DNA of 64,000 bases. Origin: Corynebacterium argentoratense DSM 44202 (lineage in GTDB: Bacteria; Actinomycetota; Actinomycetes; Mycobacteriales; Mycobacteriaceae). The notes beneath the pieces were generated by a model. It saw only the letters and a program-made list of their open reading frames with translations. It was not told the origin of the DNA and searched no databases. Shown here in pieces: positions 50,404-59,336 of the stretch (the stretch's first letter is position 1; every line of letters starts with the position of its first letter). The stretch lies in NCBI RefSeq assembly GCF_000590555.1, contig NC_022198.1:124001-188000 (forward strand). The letters are read 5' to 3'. A program made the position numbers and the translations under genes.

Positions 50404-50632
50404 TGTAGTTTTTGCGTGTGCAGCCGGCGGTGGTTTCATCGCCGGCTGTCTCGTCATGGGGGCGTATTTTCTGTTCGTTGGGGCGCGGACTACGTGGGGG
50501 ATACCAAAACACTGGATGTCCACATCAAACGCCTGCGGGATCAAACGCCTGCGGGCGAAAATTGAACCGCAGCCATCGCAGCCGCAGCACCTCATCACCG
50601 TCCGCGGCTTGGGTTACAAATTCGAGGCCTGA
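50393..50632 (+). pseudogene. senX3-regX3 deletion remnant (fused ends of the two genes)
   Basis: Two gene ends are joined. From GTG 50393 (overlapping the gpmA stop) the frame gives one hydrophobic helix ([20 protein letters not shown], then GAYFLFVGAR), as at the start of the SenX3 sensor kinase. From about 50480 the DNA encodes the RegX3 C-terminal winged helix: WGADYVGDTKTLDVHIKRLR in a different frame. A 16-bp tandem duplication (50524-50539, 50540-50555) then shifts the first frame into the RegX3 frame, giving IKRLRAKIEPQPSQPQHLIT, VRGLGYKFEA and a stop at 50632. The kinase core, receiver and most of the DNA-binding domain are gone. A 79-residue chimera could still be translated. Confidence 0.85.
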
Positions 50633-50658
50633 ACCCCAGCGCTTAAACAGCGAGCTGT

Positions 50659-53409
50659 CTAGCCGTCGTGAGAAATCGCTTCCAAAGGCGGGGTTTTCGC
50701 GGCGCGCCGGGCGGGAATCCACGCGGCGAACTCACCGGTGACGATGGCGCCCACCACCAGCACACCGATTTGTAGCCAGGGGATAGTCATTTCGCCCAAA
50801 CCACGCGACTGCAGCACGCTGACCGCAGCCCACCCGGTAAACAGCCCAATGCCCAAGCCCAAAGCGACACCGAGGATGGACATCTGCACGGCTTCCATGT
50901 GCACCATGCGGCGAATCTGGCGCTGATGCAACCCCACGGCACGTAACATACCCAACTCGCGAGTGCGCTCGCTCAGAGACAGCAGCAAGGTGTTGGTAAT
51001 CCCCATCAAAGCGATGAGCACCGCCAGCGCCAACAAGGCGTACACGATGTAGAGCATCTGGTTCATTTGCGTGCCCAACGCGCCACGGTATTCCTGCTTG
51101 GTTTTGACCTCAACCACGAGGAAAGAAGACACCGCATCCTCGATGACGCCGCGGGTGCCCCGCAGATCCGCCAACGCGGCGTCAGAAAGATCAATGTAGG
51201 TCGTTTTTCGCGTGTAGGCCTGGGGGTCGGGCAAAACCCGGCTCGCCGCAGCAGAATTGACCACAATGTGGCCAAAGAGGTTGGTTTCCGAATAAATCCC
51301 CACCACCGGCACCACAATGCCGCTACCAGGTTGGCCGTCCATGGGGCGGAGCGGGATGTAGTCACCAACCTGCAGGCCAGTTTCTTTCGCATAGGTCGTC
51401 GAGACCATCGCGCCGGGGCGGCCCTTGAAGTGCGAGGAACCCTTCTTGATGCCCATGTCAATGAAGGGCGACAGATTGGTGGACACCACAGTGGTGGTGG
51501 CGTTATTCCAGTTATTGACCTGCAGCGGCGCATACATCAGAGTGCCAGTCCCGGTGACCTGCGGAAGCCGATCCACGTCAGCGATCGCCTCACTGGGAAT
51601 GGAAAAGGCACTCGTGCTGCCCGCAAGCCCACTGGAACCCAAAGAATCCAAAACCAGCGGCGCCTTGACCGACGTGTCAACAACACCGGCGATGCTAGCC
51701 CGAGTGGTTGCACCCAAAGTGCTCACGCACGCTACCAACGCCACGCCGAGTGCCAAAGCCAACGACGTCGCCGCCGTGCGCCTGGAGTTTCGGGCATTGT
51801 TGTTGGTCGCTAGCTGAACCACCGCCCGTCGTGCTCGCGCCATGGGGCGCTGGCCGCGCGGGGCCACACGGTGCCTGCCCCCAGCAGGCTTGCGCTCTTG
51901 ACGCCGACGCGACAGCCACGCAGCCCAGGAGGGCGGAAGGTGGGGCAGGAACAACCAACCCACTACAGGCGAGGCCCCCCGGGTGATCGACGGGCCCAAC
52001 AACCCCAAGCCCACCACGAAGGCGACGGCGCCGCCACCAACAATGCCCAAACGATAGCCCGTTGTTAACTCACGCCCCTCCGCAGCGGTCGCCCACGCCC
52101 CAACAACCGTGGCAGCGATACCAAAGCACACAGCCGCGACACCCAACAGGGGGCGCACCCGCGAACGCGAATCGGCAGGGGACTCGGTGCCGCGAAGCCC
52201 ATCAACTGGCGCAGTTCTACCGATCCTGATGCTCGGCTCGATCGCAGCCAGCACGGTCACCGCAACCCCCACAGCCATCGGAACCAGCAACGCCTGCTTA
52301 GTCACATGGAAACTAAACGCCGACAGATCATCACCAAAGAAGGCCACCGTTGACGACAGTGCACTCACCACGCCGACAGCCGCCACAATCCCCACCAGCG
52401 AACCAGCCGCCCCCACCAACACAGCTTCAACCAGCACCGAGCGGGAAATCTGCCCCGAGGAAATCCCAATGCTCCTCAACAGAGCAAACTCGCGCCGCCT
52501 CTGCCGCAGCACCATCGTGAAAGTGTTGGAAATAATCACAGCCCCCACCAACAGTGCGATAAAACCAAACGCCGCCAACAGGTACGTCATGAACTCCAGC
52601 TGGGTGGCCTGCTCACTTCCCATCCTGTCCGCAATCTGCTCCTGCGACAACGGCGTCAACAGGGGGTACTGCAAACCCAACCGGTTGCGTAACTCCATGG
52701 GGCTGACCCCCTGGGCCCTCAGAGCCACCTGTGGCGCATACAAGCCATCCGTGAACAGCTCCAGGTAACGCTCCGGGGTGAAATACACACCGATCCACCC
52801 TGTTGTGTCCTTCGGTGAGGAATAAATCCCGCTCACCGACGCCTCAATTTTCCCGGCGCTCGTCACAATCGTCACCGGGCTGCCCACGCTCAGGTCGCCC
52901 CGCGCCGCAGCCTTTTCATTCAACATGATCTGGTTTGGTTCCTGCGGCGGCTGCCCCTCGACAATCGTCGGGATCGGCCCCACGGTGTCATCGCCGTACC
53001 AAGCAAAAGGATGCGCGCCGGACGATCCCGTGCGCAGCGGGCGGCCATCCGCACCGGTAATCACCAACGTGGATTGCCCAATGCGCTTCGTGCCAGAGGG
53101 AGCCCCCGGTCCATCACCAATAATGTTGACCGCAGAAACATCACTGCGCCGTTCCATCTGCTCAACAACACTCAAAGGCACACCCCGTGGGGACAATTGG
53201 CTGCCCACCACACCCACATCGATACCCTCCACACCAGTATCGACAATGGTGTCGAAAGATTCCCGGAGCGACTGCGTCAGCAGCATCGAACCAGCAATAA
53301 ACGCCGTCCCCACAACCACAGCCACCACAGTCAACGCCAAACGCACCTTGTGCTGGATAGCGGTGCGAATAGCAATCCTATTGAGCGGAGTCAACAACAC
53401 CATCACCAT
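50659..53409 (-). CDS. ABC transporter permease, double FtsX/MacB type
   Basis: 916 residues. The start [30 protein letters not shown] is the typical first helix of MacB-like permeases. Two periplasmic domains and two FtsX domains follow ([33 protein letters not shown] and [32 protein letters not shown]). Such permeases work with a cytosolic ATPase in lipid or lipoprotein transport, but none is present in the flanking genes. ATG 53409 overlaps the end of the upstream gene by 32 bases; ATG 53403 is also possible. Confidence 0.88.
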   Translation of the reverse strand: MVMVLLTPLNRIAIRTAIQHKVRLALTVVAVVVGTAFIAGSMLLTQSLRESFDTIVDTGVEGIDVGVVGSQLSPRGVPLSVVEQMERRSDVSAVNIIGDGPGAPSGTKRIGQSTLVITGADGRPLRTGSSGAHPFAWYGDDTVGPIPTIVEGQPPQEPNQIMLNEKAAARGDLSVGSPVTIVTSAGKIEASVSGIYSSPKDTTGWIGVYFTPERYLELFTDGLYAPQVALRAQGVSPMELRNRLGLQYPLLTPLSQEQIADRMGSEQATQLEFMTYLLAAFGFIALLVGAVIISNTFTMVLRQRRREFALLRSIGISSGQISRSVLVEAVLVGAAGSLVGIVAAVGVVSALSSTVAFFGDDLSAFSFHVTKQALLVPMAVGVAVTVLAAIEPSIRIGRTAPVDGLRGTESPADSRSRVRPLLGVAAVCFGIAATVVGAWATAAEGRELTTGYRLGIVGGGAVAFVVGLGLLGPSITRGASPVVGWLFLPHLPPSWAAWLSRRRQERKPAGGRHRVAPRGQRPMARARRAVVQLATNNNARNSRRTAATSLALALGVALVACVSTLGATTRASIAGVVDTSVKAPLVLDSLGSSGLAGSTSAFSIPSEAIADVDRLPQVTGTGTLMYAPLQVNNWNNATTTVVSTNLSPFIDMGIKKGSSHFKGRPGAMVSTTYAKETGLQVGDYIPLRPMDGQPGSGIVVPVVGIYSETNLFGHIVVNSAAASRVLPDPQAYTRKTTYIDLSDAALADLRGTRGVIEDAVSSFLVVEVKTKQEYRGALGTQMNQMLYIVYALLALAVLIALMGITNTLLLSLSERTRELGMLRAVGLHQRQIRRMVHMEAVQMSILGVALGLGIGLFTGWAAVSVLQSRGLGEMTIPWLQIGVLVVGAIVTGEFAAWIPARRAAKTPPLEAISHDG

Positions 53410-54313
53410 CCACTAATGACGTCGCGGAGCTCGCCGACCCAGCCCTGCCCGCCGCTTCAGTCGCCGGATGCACACACACAGCCCCCACACGACTGCGTGC
53501 CGCACAGTGACGCGCCAACACCTCGTACGCGGCGTCACCAATTAACGCAACCAATTCCGCACGATGACTGATCCACATGGGATCCGGGTTATCGTGACAG
53601 ACCGGAGACGTCGAGCAATACCAATCAAAATCCTCACCACCATCACCCCAACCCCGACGGTCATACTCGGTAATCGTCGTCCGCAGAATCTCTACCCCAT
53701 CCGCACGATCCTCGTACTGCTCAATCCGCCGCAACGGCAACTGCCAACAGACCTCCGGCTTCACCACCGTCAAATCCTCACCAGCATCCAACGCCCACTG
53801 GTGGATCGCACACCCCGCGCCCGTAGGCCACCCCGGGCGATTAGCAAAAATACAGGCACCATCAACCACGCGAGTCTTCAACGCGGGCTCCGGCTCGCCC
53901 TCGTCATTGTCCAACTCGTCCCATTCGAGCCACGGTTCACAAGGGTCCTCGGGTGCGGGATCTGCCCCCAACTGCTCCGCATACTGTGCATACTGCCAAA
54001 ACTTTAGCGGCATCCGCGCCACTGCATCGTCCAACTGCTCCTTGTCGGTCTCATCTGACAAAAATGCGCCGTGATTACAACAGCCAACCGAAGGCAACGC
54101 GGCGTCAATACCCCGACAGCGATCAGTACCAAACCCACACGCAAAATGAGACTCCAGCCACGTCACATTCACCGTAATCGTGTGCAAAGGGTCCTCAGGA
54201 TCAACAAATTCGAACCATTCCGTGGGGAAATCCGGCGTAAGCTCATCACCCCGGGCGATCGACGCACCCGCGGCAGAATTCGCCGGAAACCCAAGAAACA
54301 CTTCACGATTCAC
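53378..54313 (-). CDS. DUF3109-like cysteine-rich protein (Rv0495c-like)
   Basis: 311 residues. The cysteine pattern is [50 protein letters not shown] and [10 protein letters not shown]. It matches the YkgJ/DUF3109 group, predicted to hold an iron or zinc cluster. The role is unknown; in mycobacteria the homologue also lies between regX3 and ppx. The C-terminal 40 residues are Ala/Ser-rich and extend into the permease gene. The GTG start lies 8 bases after TAGGGT. Divergent from ppx. Confidence 0.78.
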   Translation of the reverse strand: MNREVFLGFPANSAAGASIARGDELTPDFPTEWFEFVDPEDPLHTITVNVTWLESHFACGFGTDRCRGIDAALPSVGCCNHGAFLSDETDKEQLDDAVARMPLKFWQYAQYAEQLGADPAPEDPCEPWLEWDELDNDEGEPEPALKTRVVDGACIFANRPGWPTGAGCAIHQWALDAGEDLTVVKPEVCWQLPLRRIEQYEDRADGVEILRTTITEYDRRGWGDGGEDFDWYCSTSPVCHDNPDPMWISHRAELVALIGDAAYEVLARHCAARSRVGAVCVHPATEAAGRAGSASSATSLVDGDGVVDSAQ

Positions 54314-54346
54314 ACCTCTACACCCTAGAGCGTCTACCCTTGACGT

Positions 54347-55354
54347 GTGCGATTAGGTGTATTAGACGTGGGAAGCAATACCGTCCATCTCGTGGCGGTC
54401 GATGCGAAACCCGGTGGCCACCCCACCGCCATGAGCGACTGGAAGACCACCATGAAACTCGTCGAGTTCCTCGACAAAGACGGAGCCATCGACGACAAAG
54501 GCGTATCCAAGCTGGTCTCGGGCGTAGGCGAAGCACGAGAGTTGGCCACACAGCTGGGCTGCGAAGAACTGCTGCCCTTCGCCACCTCCGCTATCCGCTC
54601 AGCCACCAACGCCGACGACGTCCTCGATGTTGTTGAGAAAGAAACCGGCGTGCGGCTCGAAATCCTGTCCGGTGAAGACGAAGCCCGCCTCACATTCCTA
54701 GCGGTGCGACGTTGGTACGGCTGGTCCGCAGGCCGCATCACCAACCTTGACATCGGCGGCGGAAGCCTCGAACTGTCGACAGGAACTGACGAAAACCCTG
54801 ACGCCGCGTTCTCACTCGACCTGGGCGCGGCAAGGCTTACACACAACTGGTTCGACACCGACCCGCCAGAACGCAAAAAGGTCAACATCCTGCGCGACTA
54901 CATTGACGCCGAACTGGTGGAACCAGCCCGCGCAATGCGCAATTGTGGCCGCGCGGACCTGGCCGTCGGCACCTCTAAGACGTTCAGGACCCTCGCCCGG
55001 CTCACAGGTGCGGCACCGTCGTCTGCTGGGCCTCGGGTCACAAGGACTCTGACCGCGCCGGGCCTGCGCCAGCTGATTGCATTTATTTCTCGCATGACTG
55101 CGGCCGATCGTGCCGAACTTGAGGGCGTGAGTGCTGTACGCTCGCATCAGATCGTTGCTGGCGCTCTTGTCGCCGAGGCCGCGATGCGTGCACTTGGTTT
55201 GGAACAGCTTCAGATTTGTCCGTGGGCATTGCGTGAAGGCGTGATCCTCCGCAGGATTGATACCGCGGCGATGGCGGAAATGACCGAACTGGCCGGAACG
55301 GGTGTCGCTTTGGACACCCAGGTTCAAGGCTCGAAGGAAGGACGGAAGAAGTGA
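54347..55354 (+). CDS. ppx: Ppx/GppA-family phosphatase
   Basis: 335 residues, actin-like ATPase fold. Phosphate 1 motif [15 protein letters not shown], phosphate 2 motif [14 protein letters not shown], and the loop [16 protein letters not shown]. It probably degrades polyphosphate or (p)ppGpp end groups; the short length without an HD domain is that of the actinobacterial Ppx1/2 type. GTG 54347 lies 6 bases after TACCCT (leaderless). It overlaps the next gene by 4 bases (GTGA). Codon style changes in the last third. Confidence 0.9.
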   Translation: MRLGVLDVGSNTVHLVAVDAKPGGHPTAMSDWKTTMKLVEFLDKDGAIDDKGVSKLVSGVGEARELATQLGCEELLPFATSAIRSATNADDVLDVVEKETGVRLEILSGEDEARLTFLAVRRWYGWSAGRITNLDIGGGSLELSTGTDENPDAAFSLDLGAARLTHNWFDTDPPERKKVNILRDYIDAELVEPARAMRNCGRADLAVGTSKTFRTLARLTGAAPSSAGPRVTRTLTAPGLRQLIAFISRMTAADRAELEGVSAVRSHQIVAGALVAEAAMRALGLEQLQICPWALREGVILRRIDTAAMAEMTELAGTGVALDTQVQGSKEGRKK

Positions 55355-56172
55355 GTGAGGAAGGCAAACTCAGCGTTGCGGATTTGCTAGCCCGCCAAGG
55401 GGGTGAGCAGACGACGTCGCGTCCGCGGCGCCGCCGGCGCAGCCTTGAGGAAGGCGGCGTGTCGGTCGCGGAGTTGACCGGTAATCTGCCGGTGGTTGAT
55501 AGTGTTCCGGAGCAGCCGCGCCACACTTCTGTTCCTCTCGACGTCGAACCGGAAGAAGCATTACAAGCGCAGCCTGAGGATGCGGACAAGGCTGGCAACG
55601 CTGAGAAGGCCGACAAGGCAGAGAAGGCAGACAAGCCGGCCAAGACCGAGAAGGCTGACGAGGCTGCAGCCAAGCCGGACAAGCCTACGCCTGCTGCCGA
55701 CGAAACCAAGGTCATCCCGAAGGTTAAAGACCAGCCAGAGGCCAAGTCCGCGGCAGAGCCCGCTGACCCAGCCGTGCCTGCAGTATCGGCTTTGTTTGCA
55801 CCCAGTGAGCGCACGGAAACCGCTCAGGCTGCCGAGGAGCATCCGCCGTTCGACGCTGGGGACACCAGTTCCGAAGAGCGCGACACCGAAGCGCTCGACA
55901 CCGAGGACGGCGCCCGAGTGTCCATCCTCGCGGTCATCCTCATGTCGGCTATCGCCGTCGTATTGGGTGCAGCCCTGTTCAAGGGCTTCGAATACCTCTG
56001 GGCCAACATGGGGCTGCCCGTCGCCCCGATTCTGGCGCTGCTGGCCACCGCAGGAATCGTCGGCATCGTGCACGTTATGCGCACCGAACGCGACCGCCTG
56101 AGCATGCTCCTTGCTGCTCTGGCTGGTGCCGTCCTAACCTTCGGCCCCGCGCTGATCACCGGGATTCACTAA
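55351..56172 (+). CDS. Membrane protein with a repetitive Lys/Ala/Glu/Asp-rich linker (Rv0497-like)
   Basis: 273 residues. The N-terminus [18 protein letters not shown] and RPRRRRRSLEEGGVSVAELTG are typical of the Rv0497 family. A low-complexity region of KADKAEKADKPAKTEKAD repeats lies at about 85-130. Three membrane helices occupy the C-terminus (SILAVILMSAIAVVLGAALF, LPVAPILALLATAGIVGIVHV, MLLAALAGAVLTFGPALI). Function unknown. Its start and stop overlap ppx and proC, so the three genes form one operon. Confidence 0.8.
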   Translation: MSEEGKLSVADLLARQGGEQTTSRPRRRRRSLEEGGVSVAELTGNLPVVDSVPEQPRHTSVPLDVEPEEALQAQPEDADKAGNAEKADKAEKADKPAKTEKADEAAAKPDKPTPAADETKVIPKVKDQPEAKSAAEPADPAVPAVSALFAPSERTETAQAAEEHPPFDAGDTSSEERDTEALDTEDGARVSILAVILMSAIAVVLGAALFKGFEYLWANMGLPVAPILALLATAGIVGIVHVMRTERDRLSMLLAALAGAVLTFGPALITGIH

Positions 56173-56981
56173 TGGGACACATCGCTGTTATTGGTGGAGG
56201 AAAAATCGGTGAAGCCCTGGTCGCTGGCCTGCTTGCCGCCGGCCGCGAACCCGGACGGATCCGCGTCGTCAATCGCCGCCCCGAACGCGGCAACTATCTA
56301 CACCGCACCTATCACGTTGGGGTATCGGATTCCATCGAAGAAGTCGTCGATGGCGCCGACGCAGTCTTCATCTGTACCAAACCCAAAGACGTCACATCCG
56401 TTCTAGCGGACCCCGCGCTACAAGATATCGGTGATGACGTAGCGGTTGTATCCATGGCCGCAGGCATCACCATCGCCACGCTCGAAGAGGCTCTCAGCGC
56501 AGGAACCTCAGTGTTCCGTGCAATGCCTAACACCCCGATGCTCATCTCCAAGGGGGTGACCGCCCTCGCGCCGGGACGCTTCACCACCGAGCAACAACTG
56601 GACTACATCACGGAGATCCTCGAATCCGTCGGCATCGTGGTGGTAGTAGACGAAGCGGACATGGACGCGGTGACAGCTGTCGCTGGTTCCTCACCCGCCT
56701 ACGTGTTCCTCCTCGCCGAGGCCCTCATCGACTCGGGCGTCAGCCTCGGGCTATCAAGGGAGCTGGCCTCCACGCTCGCCCTCGCCTCAATCGGTGGCGC
56801 GGCAGACCTCATGGAGCAATCCTCCTCCGAGCCGAGCGTTTTGCGCGCTAACGTCAGTTCCCCCGCCGGCACAACCGTCGCAGCAGTCGAGTCCCTGGAG
56901 TCCAGCGGTTTCCGCGCGGCGTTCTTCAAAGCCACGCGAGCGTGTGCCGAGCGTTCTGCTCAGATCGGCCGCCGGGGGTAA
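56172..56981 (+). CDS. proC: Pyrroline-5-carboxylate reductase
   Basis: 269 residues, last step of proline synthesis. NADPH-binding IAVIGGGKIGEALVAGLLAAG, VFICTKPKDVTSVL, VSMAAGITIATLEEAL, FRAMPNTPMLISKGVTAL, and the C-terminal dimerisation motif VTAVAGSSPAYVFLLAEALI. The start overlaps the preceding stop (TAATG). Complete. Confidence 0.95.
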   Translation: MGHIAVIGGGKIGEALVAGLLAAGREPGRIRVVNRRPERGNYLHRTYHVGVSDSIEEVVDGADAVFICTKPKDVTSVLADPALQDIGDDVAVVSMAAGITIATLEEALSAGTSVFRAMPNTPMLISKGVTALAPGRFTTEQQLDYITEILESVGIVVVVDEADMDAVTAVAGSSPAYVFLLAEALIDSGVSLGLSRELASTLALASIGGAADLMEQSSSEPSVLRANVSSPAGTTVAAVESLESSGFRAAFFKATRACAERSAQIGRRG

Positions 56982-57182
56982 AACTTTCCCGGACACCCCC
57001 TATGACGCCCATGTGCCCCGTGCGCTGGGCGTTCATTCGTCTATCGAGTTAAAACTTTTTGATATTTGTCACTTGAGTCGCATCAGTCACAGGTTTCACG
57101 CTAGGCTATAACAAGCACGTGCGTGACACCTACTGTGGGAGGGGAAGCCTACAGCGCGTCACGGGCTGAAGGGTAGATATAT

Positions 57183-57377
57183 ATGAACAACAACCAAGAC
57201 AACGGAAAGTTCTTGACGGTAGCTGAAGTTGCCGAAATGATGCGCGTATCAAAAATGACCGTGTATCGCCTGGTGCATTCCGGTGAACTCCCGGCAGTGC
57301 GCGTGGGCCGCTCATTCCGTGTGCACGAAAGCGCAATCAGCGCCTACTTGAACAGTTCCACATACGCTGCGGGCTAG
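57183..57377 (+). CDS. BldC-like MerR-type helix-turn-helix protein (Rv0500A-like)
   Basis: 64 residues: FLTVAEVAEMMRVSKMTVYRLVHSGELPAVRVGRSFRVHESAISAYL is one winged helix-turn-helix of the excisionase/BldC class. BldC is a developmental regulator in Streptomyces; the role here is unknown. It is conserved beside bS22 in actinobacteria, so it is not a phage excisionase. The gap 56982-57182 contains a TATAAC -10 box at 57107-57112 and a leader of about 70 bases. Confidence 0.9.
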   Translation: MNNNQDNGKFLTVAEVAEMMRVSKMTVYRLVHSGELPAVRVGRSFRVHESAISAYLNSSTYAAG

Positions 57378-57462
57378 ATCAAGTTTTGCCACTCGTAGCC
57401 AGAAGGCTATGATGGCTAGTCGTACATTTTAAGACTTCGAAGTAATAAAGCGAGGAAACCCC

Positions 57463-57564
57463 ATGGGTTCAGTTATTAAGAAGCGCCGCAAGCGCATGTC
57501 CAAGAAGAAGCACCGCAAGATGCTCCGCCGTACTCGCGTTCAGCGACGGAAACTCGGCAAGTAA
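57463..57564 (+). CDS. Small ribosomal subunit protein bS22
   Basis: 33 residues: [19 protein letters not shown] then [14 protein letters not shown] and TAA. The extremely basic AURKAIP1/COX24-type peptide is the actinobacterial bS22 seen in mycobacterial ribosome structures (Rv0500B-like). It is preceded by GAGGAA at 57451-57456 and a GCTATGATGG promoter-like stretch near 57402. It is too short for most gene finders. Adjacent to the BldC-like gene as in mycobacteria. Confidence 0.93.
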   Translation: MGSVIKKRRKRMSKKKHRKMLRRTRVQRRKLGK

Positions 57565-57580
57565 GTCCTCGCGCATCCAC

Positions 57581-57613
57581 GCACCCCAGGAAGGTACCAG
57601 CCTGGGGTGCGTT
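57581..57613 (+). terminator. Terminator of the bS22 gene
   Basis: A perfect 10-bp stem GCACCCCAGG / CCTGGGGTGC (57581-57590, 57601-57610) is followed by GTTTGCG, 16 bases past the stop. Confidence 0.82.
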
Positions 57614-57633
57614 TGCGTATGTAGGGGCTTTCT

Positions 57634-57788
57634 TTGACGTGGTGGGGAAAGGTCATGGGCTGAACGGTTTTTATCTGCCCGGTGACTGTTGTCGGAATCA
57701 TGCTTGATGTGGTGGGGATAAGGTCATGGGCTGAACGATTATGAGCCGCTAGGCGAGTGTAGTGAAGAACATGATCTTATCCCCGCCA
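57634..57788. repeat. Three-copy repeat cluster (two direct, one inverted)
   Basis: Copy 1 (57634-57666) and copy 2 (57704-57737) are direct repeats starting TTGAYGTGGTGGGG and ending AGGTCATGGGCTGAACG, about 70 bases apart. Copy 3 (57770-57788) is an inverted partial copy: its complement TGGCGGGGATAAGATCATG matches copy 2 at 17 of 19 bases. Copies 2 and 3 can form a long hairpin. No coding frame explains them. Confidence 0.75.
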
Positions 57789-57808
57789 GCTATAAAGTTA
57801 CGCTGCAG

Positions 57809-58843
57809 TTAGCGGCGTAATACGCGCCACGTCAGGCTTACGGCGGCGGCGAGCACTGCGGGTAGGCCGAAGGTTTTGATGGCCTTGCGGATGCTGCGGT
57901 AGTCCTCGATCGGCCACTCGTGTAGCTGGGCCATTTTCTGTAGCTGGCGGTCGGGGTTGACGGCAACGGCGTGGCCGACCATGGTGAGCATCGGGACGTC
58001 ATTAATTGAGTCTGAATATGCGGTGCATGTGTCGAGGTCGAGGCCTTCGATTGCGGCTAGTGCGGCGACTGCATGTTTTTTGCCGGGGCCGTGCAGGATA
58101 TCGCCTACGAGGCGGCCGGTGAATCGGCCGTCTTTAACCTCGGCGACGGTGCCTAGGGCGCCTGTGCAGCCGAGCTTGCGGGCGAGGATCTGCGCTAGCT
58201 GTACCGGGGTGGCGGAGACGAGCCATACTTGGTCGTCGGCGTCTAGGTGTTGTTGCACGAGGGCTTGGGTTCCTGGCCAGATTTTGTCCGACATGTGGGT
58301 GTCCACGATGTCCTCGCACAGGGTGACGAGTTCCTCGACGCTGCGCCCTTTGATGAACTCTAGGGCTTGTTGGCGGCCTTCTTCGACGTCATCGGCGTTT
58401 TCGTTTCCGGTGACCCGGAATTTCAATTGTTTCCACGCCACGGGGATGAGTTCACGCAGGGAGAAGTATTTCCGGCGGTACAGGCCTGTGGCGAAGACGA
58501 TGATTGAGGCGCCTTGGATGAGGGTGTTGTCGACGTCGAAGAAGGCGGCTGTGCTGGTAGCCGGGGTGGGAGAGGGGTTGGTGGTGTTGTGTCCTGCGGC
58601 GCGTTGGGTGGCGTCTGCTGCTTGGAAGGCTCCGCTGACGGTAGCGACTCCGGAGGCGAAGTCTTCTTCTTCTAGTTCGTAGGAATCCGCCACGGCGGTG
58701 AATGCGGCACGTGCGGCGGCTTCACCAGCTGTCCGCTGGGCGCGGTCATTGACCGGGGGTAAAGCGTGTTCTTCGAGGAAGCGCCGCAGATTGCCACGTG
58801 AGGCTGTCCAATGGGCGATGAATTCCTCTGGGGTGGTGCTCAA
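57809..58843 (-). CDS. HAD-IB phosphatase, SerB1-like (Rv0505c-like)
   Basis: 344 residues. The N-terminal 100 residues are helical and specific to this family. The HAD core starts at AAFFDVDNTLIQGASIIVFA (nucleophile Asp), then VSATPVQLAQILARKLGC and YSDSINDVPMLTMVGHAVAVNPD. A C-terminal hydrophobic segment (LPAVLAAAVSLTWRVL) may be a membrane anchor. The usual label is phosphoserine phosphatase; other phosphates are possible. TTG 58843 has GAAAGG upstream; the frame is open to 58903, but a TATATA box lies inside that part. Confidence 0.85.
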   Translation of the reverse strand: MSTTPEEFIAHWTASRGNLRRFLEEHALPPVNDRAQRTAGEAAARAAFTAVADSYELEEEDFASGVATVSGAFQAADATQRAAGHNTTNPSPTPATSTAAFFDVDNTLIQGASIIVFATGLYRRKYFSLRELIPVAWKQLKFRVTGNENADDVEEGRQQALEFIKGRSVEELVTLCEDIVDTHMSDKIWPGTQALVQQHLDADDQVWLVSATPVQLAQILARKLGCTGALGTVAEVKDGRFTGRLVGDILHGPGKKHAVAALAAIEGLDLDTCTAYSDSINDVPMLTMVGHAVAVNPDRQLQKMAQLHEWPIEDYRSIRKAIKTFGLPAVLAAAVSLTWRVLRR

Positions 58844-58952
58844 CGGGTGCCTTTCGGGCGGGGTCGGTCTGGGGTTCTTTATATATCCTAGGCTCTGCGT
58901 CAACTGTGGGGCTGCGGCCGTGGGTTAAAAGTGTGATGAAAGGTGGATGCGA

Positions 58953-59210
58953 ATGTCTTCGACTGAGGGTGGCGGCGGAAAACTGGTGGAATTGATGGTG
59001 CGGCGTACCTGTGGTTCTTGTGCCCGGGTGCAGGCGCAGATTGCCCCGGTGGTTGAACAGGCGGGCTGCATGCTCGAGATCGTCGACGTTGACACTGATC
59101 GCGGGCTTGCTGCGGAGTTCGGGGATCGGGTACCGGTGGTCGTCATTGATGGGGAGGAGTTTGCCTGCTGGGAGGTTGATAACGGTGAGTTAGCACTTGC
59201 TTTGTTGTGA
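58953..59210 (+). CDS. Glutaredoxin/thioredoxin-like protein (Rv0508-like)
   Basis: 85 residues, thioredoxin fold with CGSC in MVRRTCGSCARVQAQIAPVV and the cis-proline in DRVPVVVIDGEEFACWEV. The gene is conserved just upstream of hemA in actinobacteria. The partner is unknown. ATG 58953 has AAAGGTGG 7 bases upstream; ATG 58947 is also in frame. Confidence 0.85.
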   Translation: MSSTEGGGGKLVELMVRRTCGSCARVQAQIAPVVEQAGCMLEIVDVDTDRGLAAEFGDRVPVVVIDGEEFACWEVDNGELALALL

Positions 59211-59235
59211 GTCCTGTGTGGGCGGTCTAGGTTTG

Positions 59236-59261
59236 CTTGACAGTGAACCTAATTCTTTATA
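59236..59261 (+). promoter_or_regulatory. Candidate hemA promoter
   Basis: TTGACA at 59236-59241 and TATAGT near 59257, with a spacing of about 15 bases, resemble a sigma-A promoter. AGGTT (59230) and AACCT (59245) flank the -35 box as an inverted repeat. The leader to hemA would be about 70 bases. In C. diphtheriae hemA is controlled by haem-responsive regulators; no such site can be proven here. Confidence 0.5.
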
Positions 59262-59336
59262 GTGGAATAGGTATCAGCCTAAAGTTTGAGCATTTTGGTT
59301 CGGGTTACAGTTTTCTCGCTTGTTGAAGGATCGCCA

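Noticed and set aside
55560-55690. Possible tandem repeat or CRISPR-like array
   Set aside because: It is the Lys-Ala-Asp/Glu low-complexity linker of a membrane protein; units are imperfect and in frame.
57183-57377. Excisionase of an integrated element
   Set aside because: It is the conserved BldC-like protein next to bS22; there is no integrase, attachment site or tRNA junction.
59226-59250. DtxR box upstream of hemA
   Set aside because: AGGTT and AACCT halves are present, but their spacing is too wide for the 19-bp DtxR palindrome.
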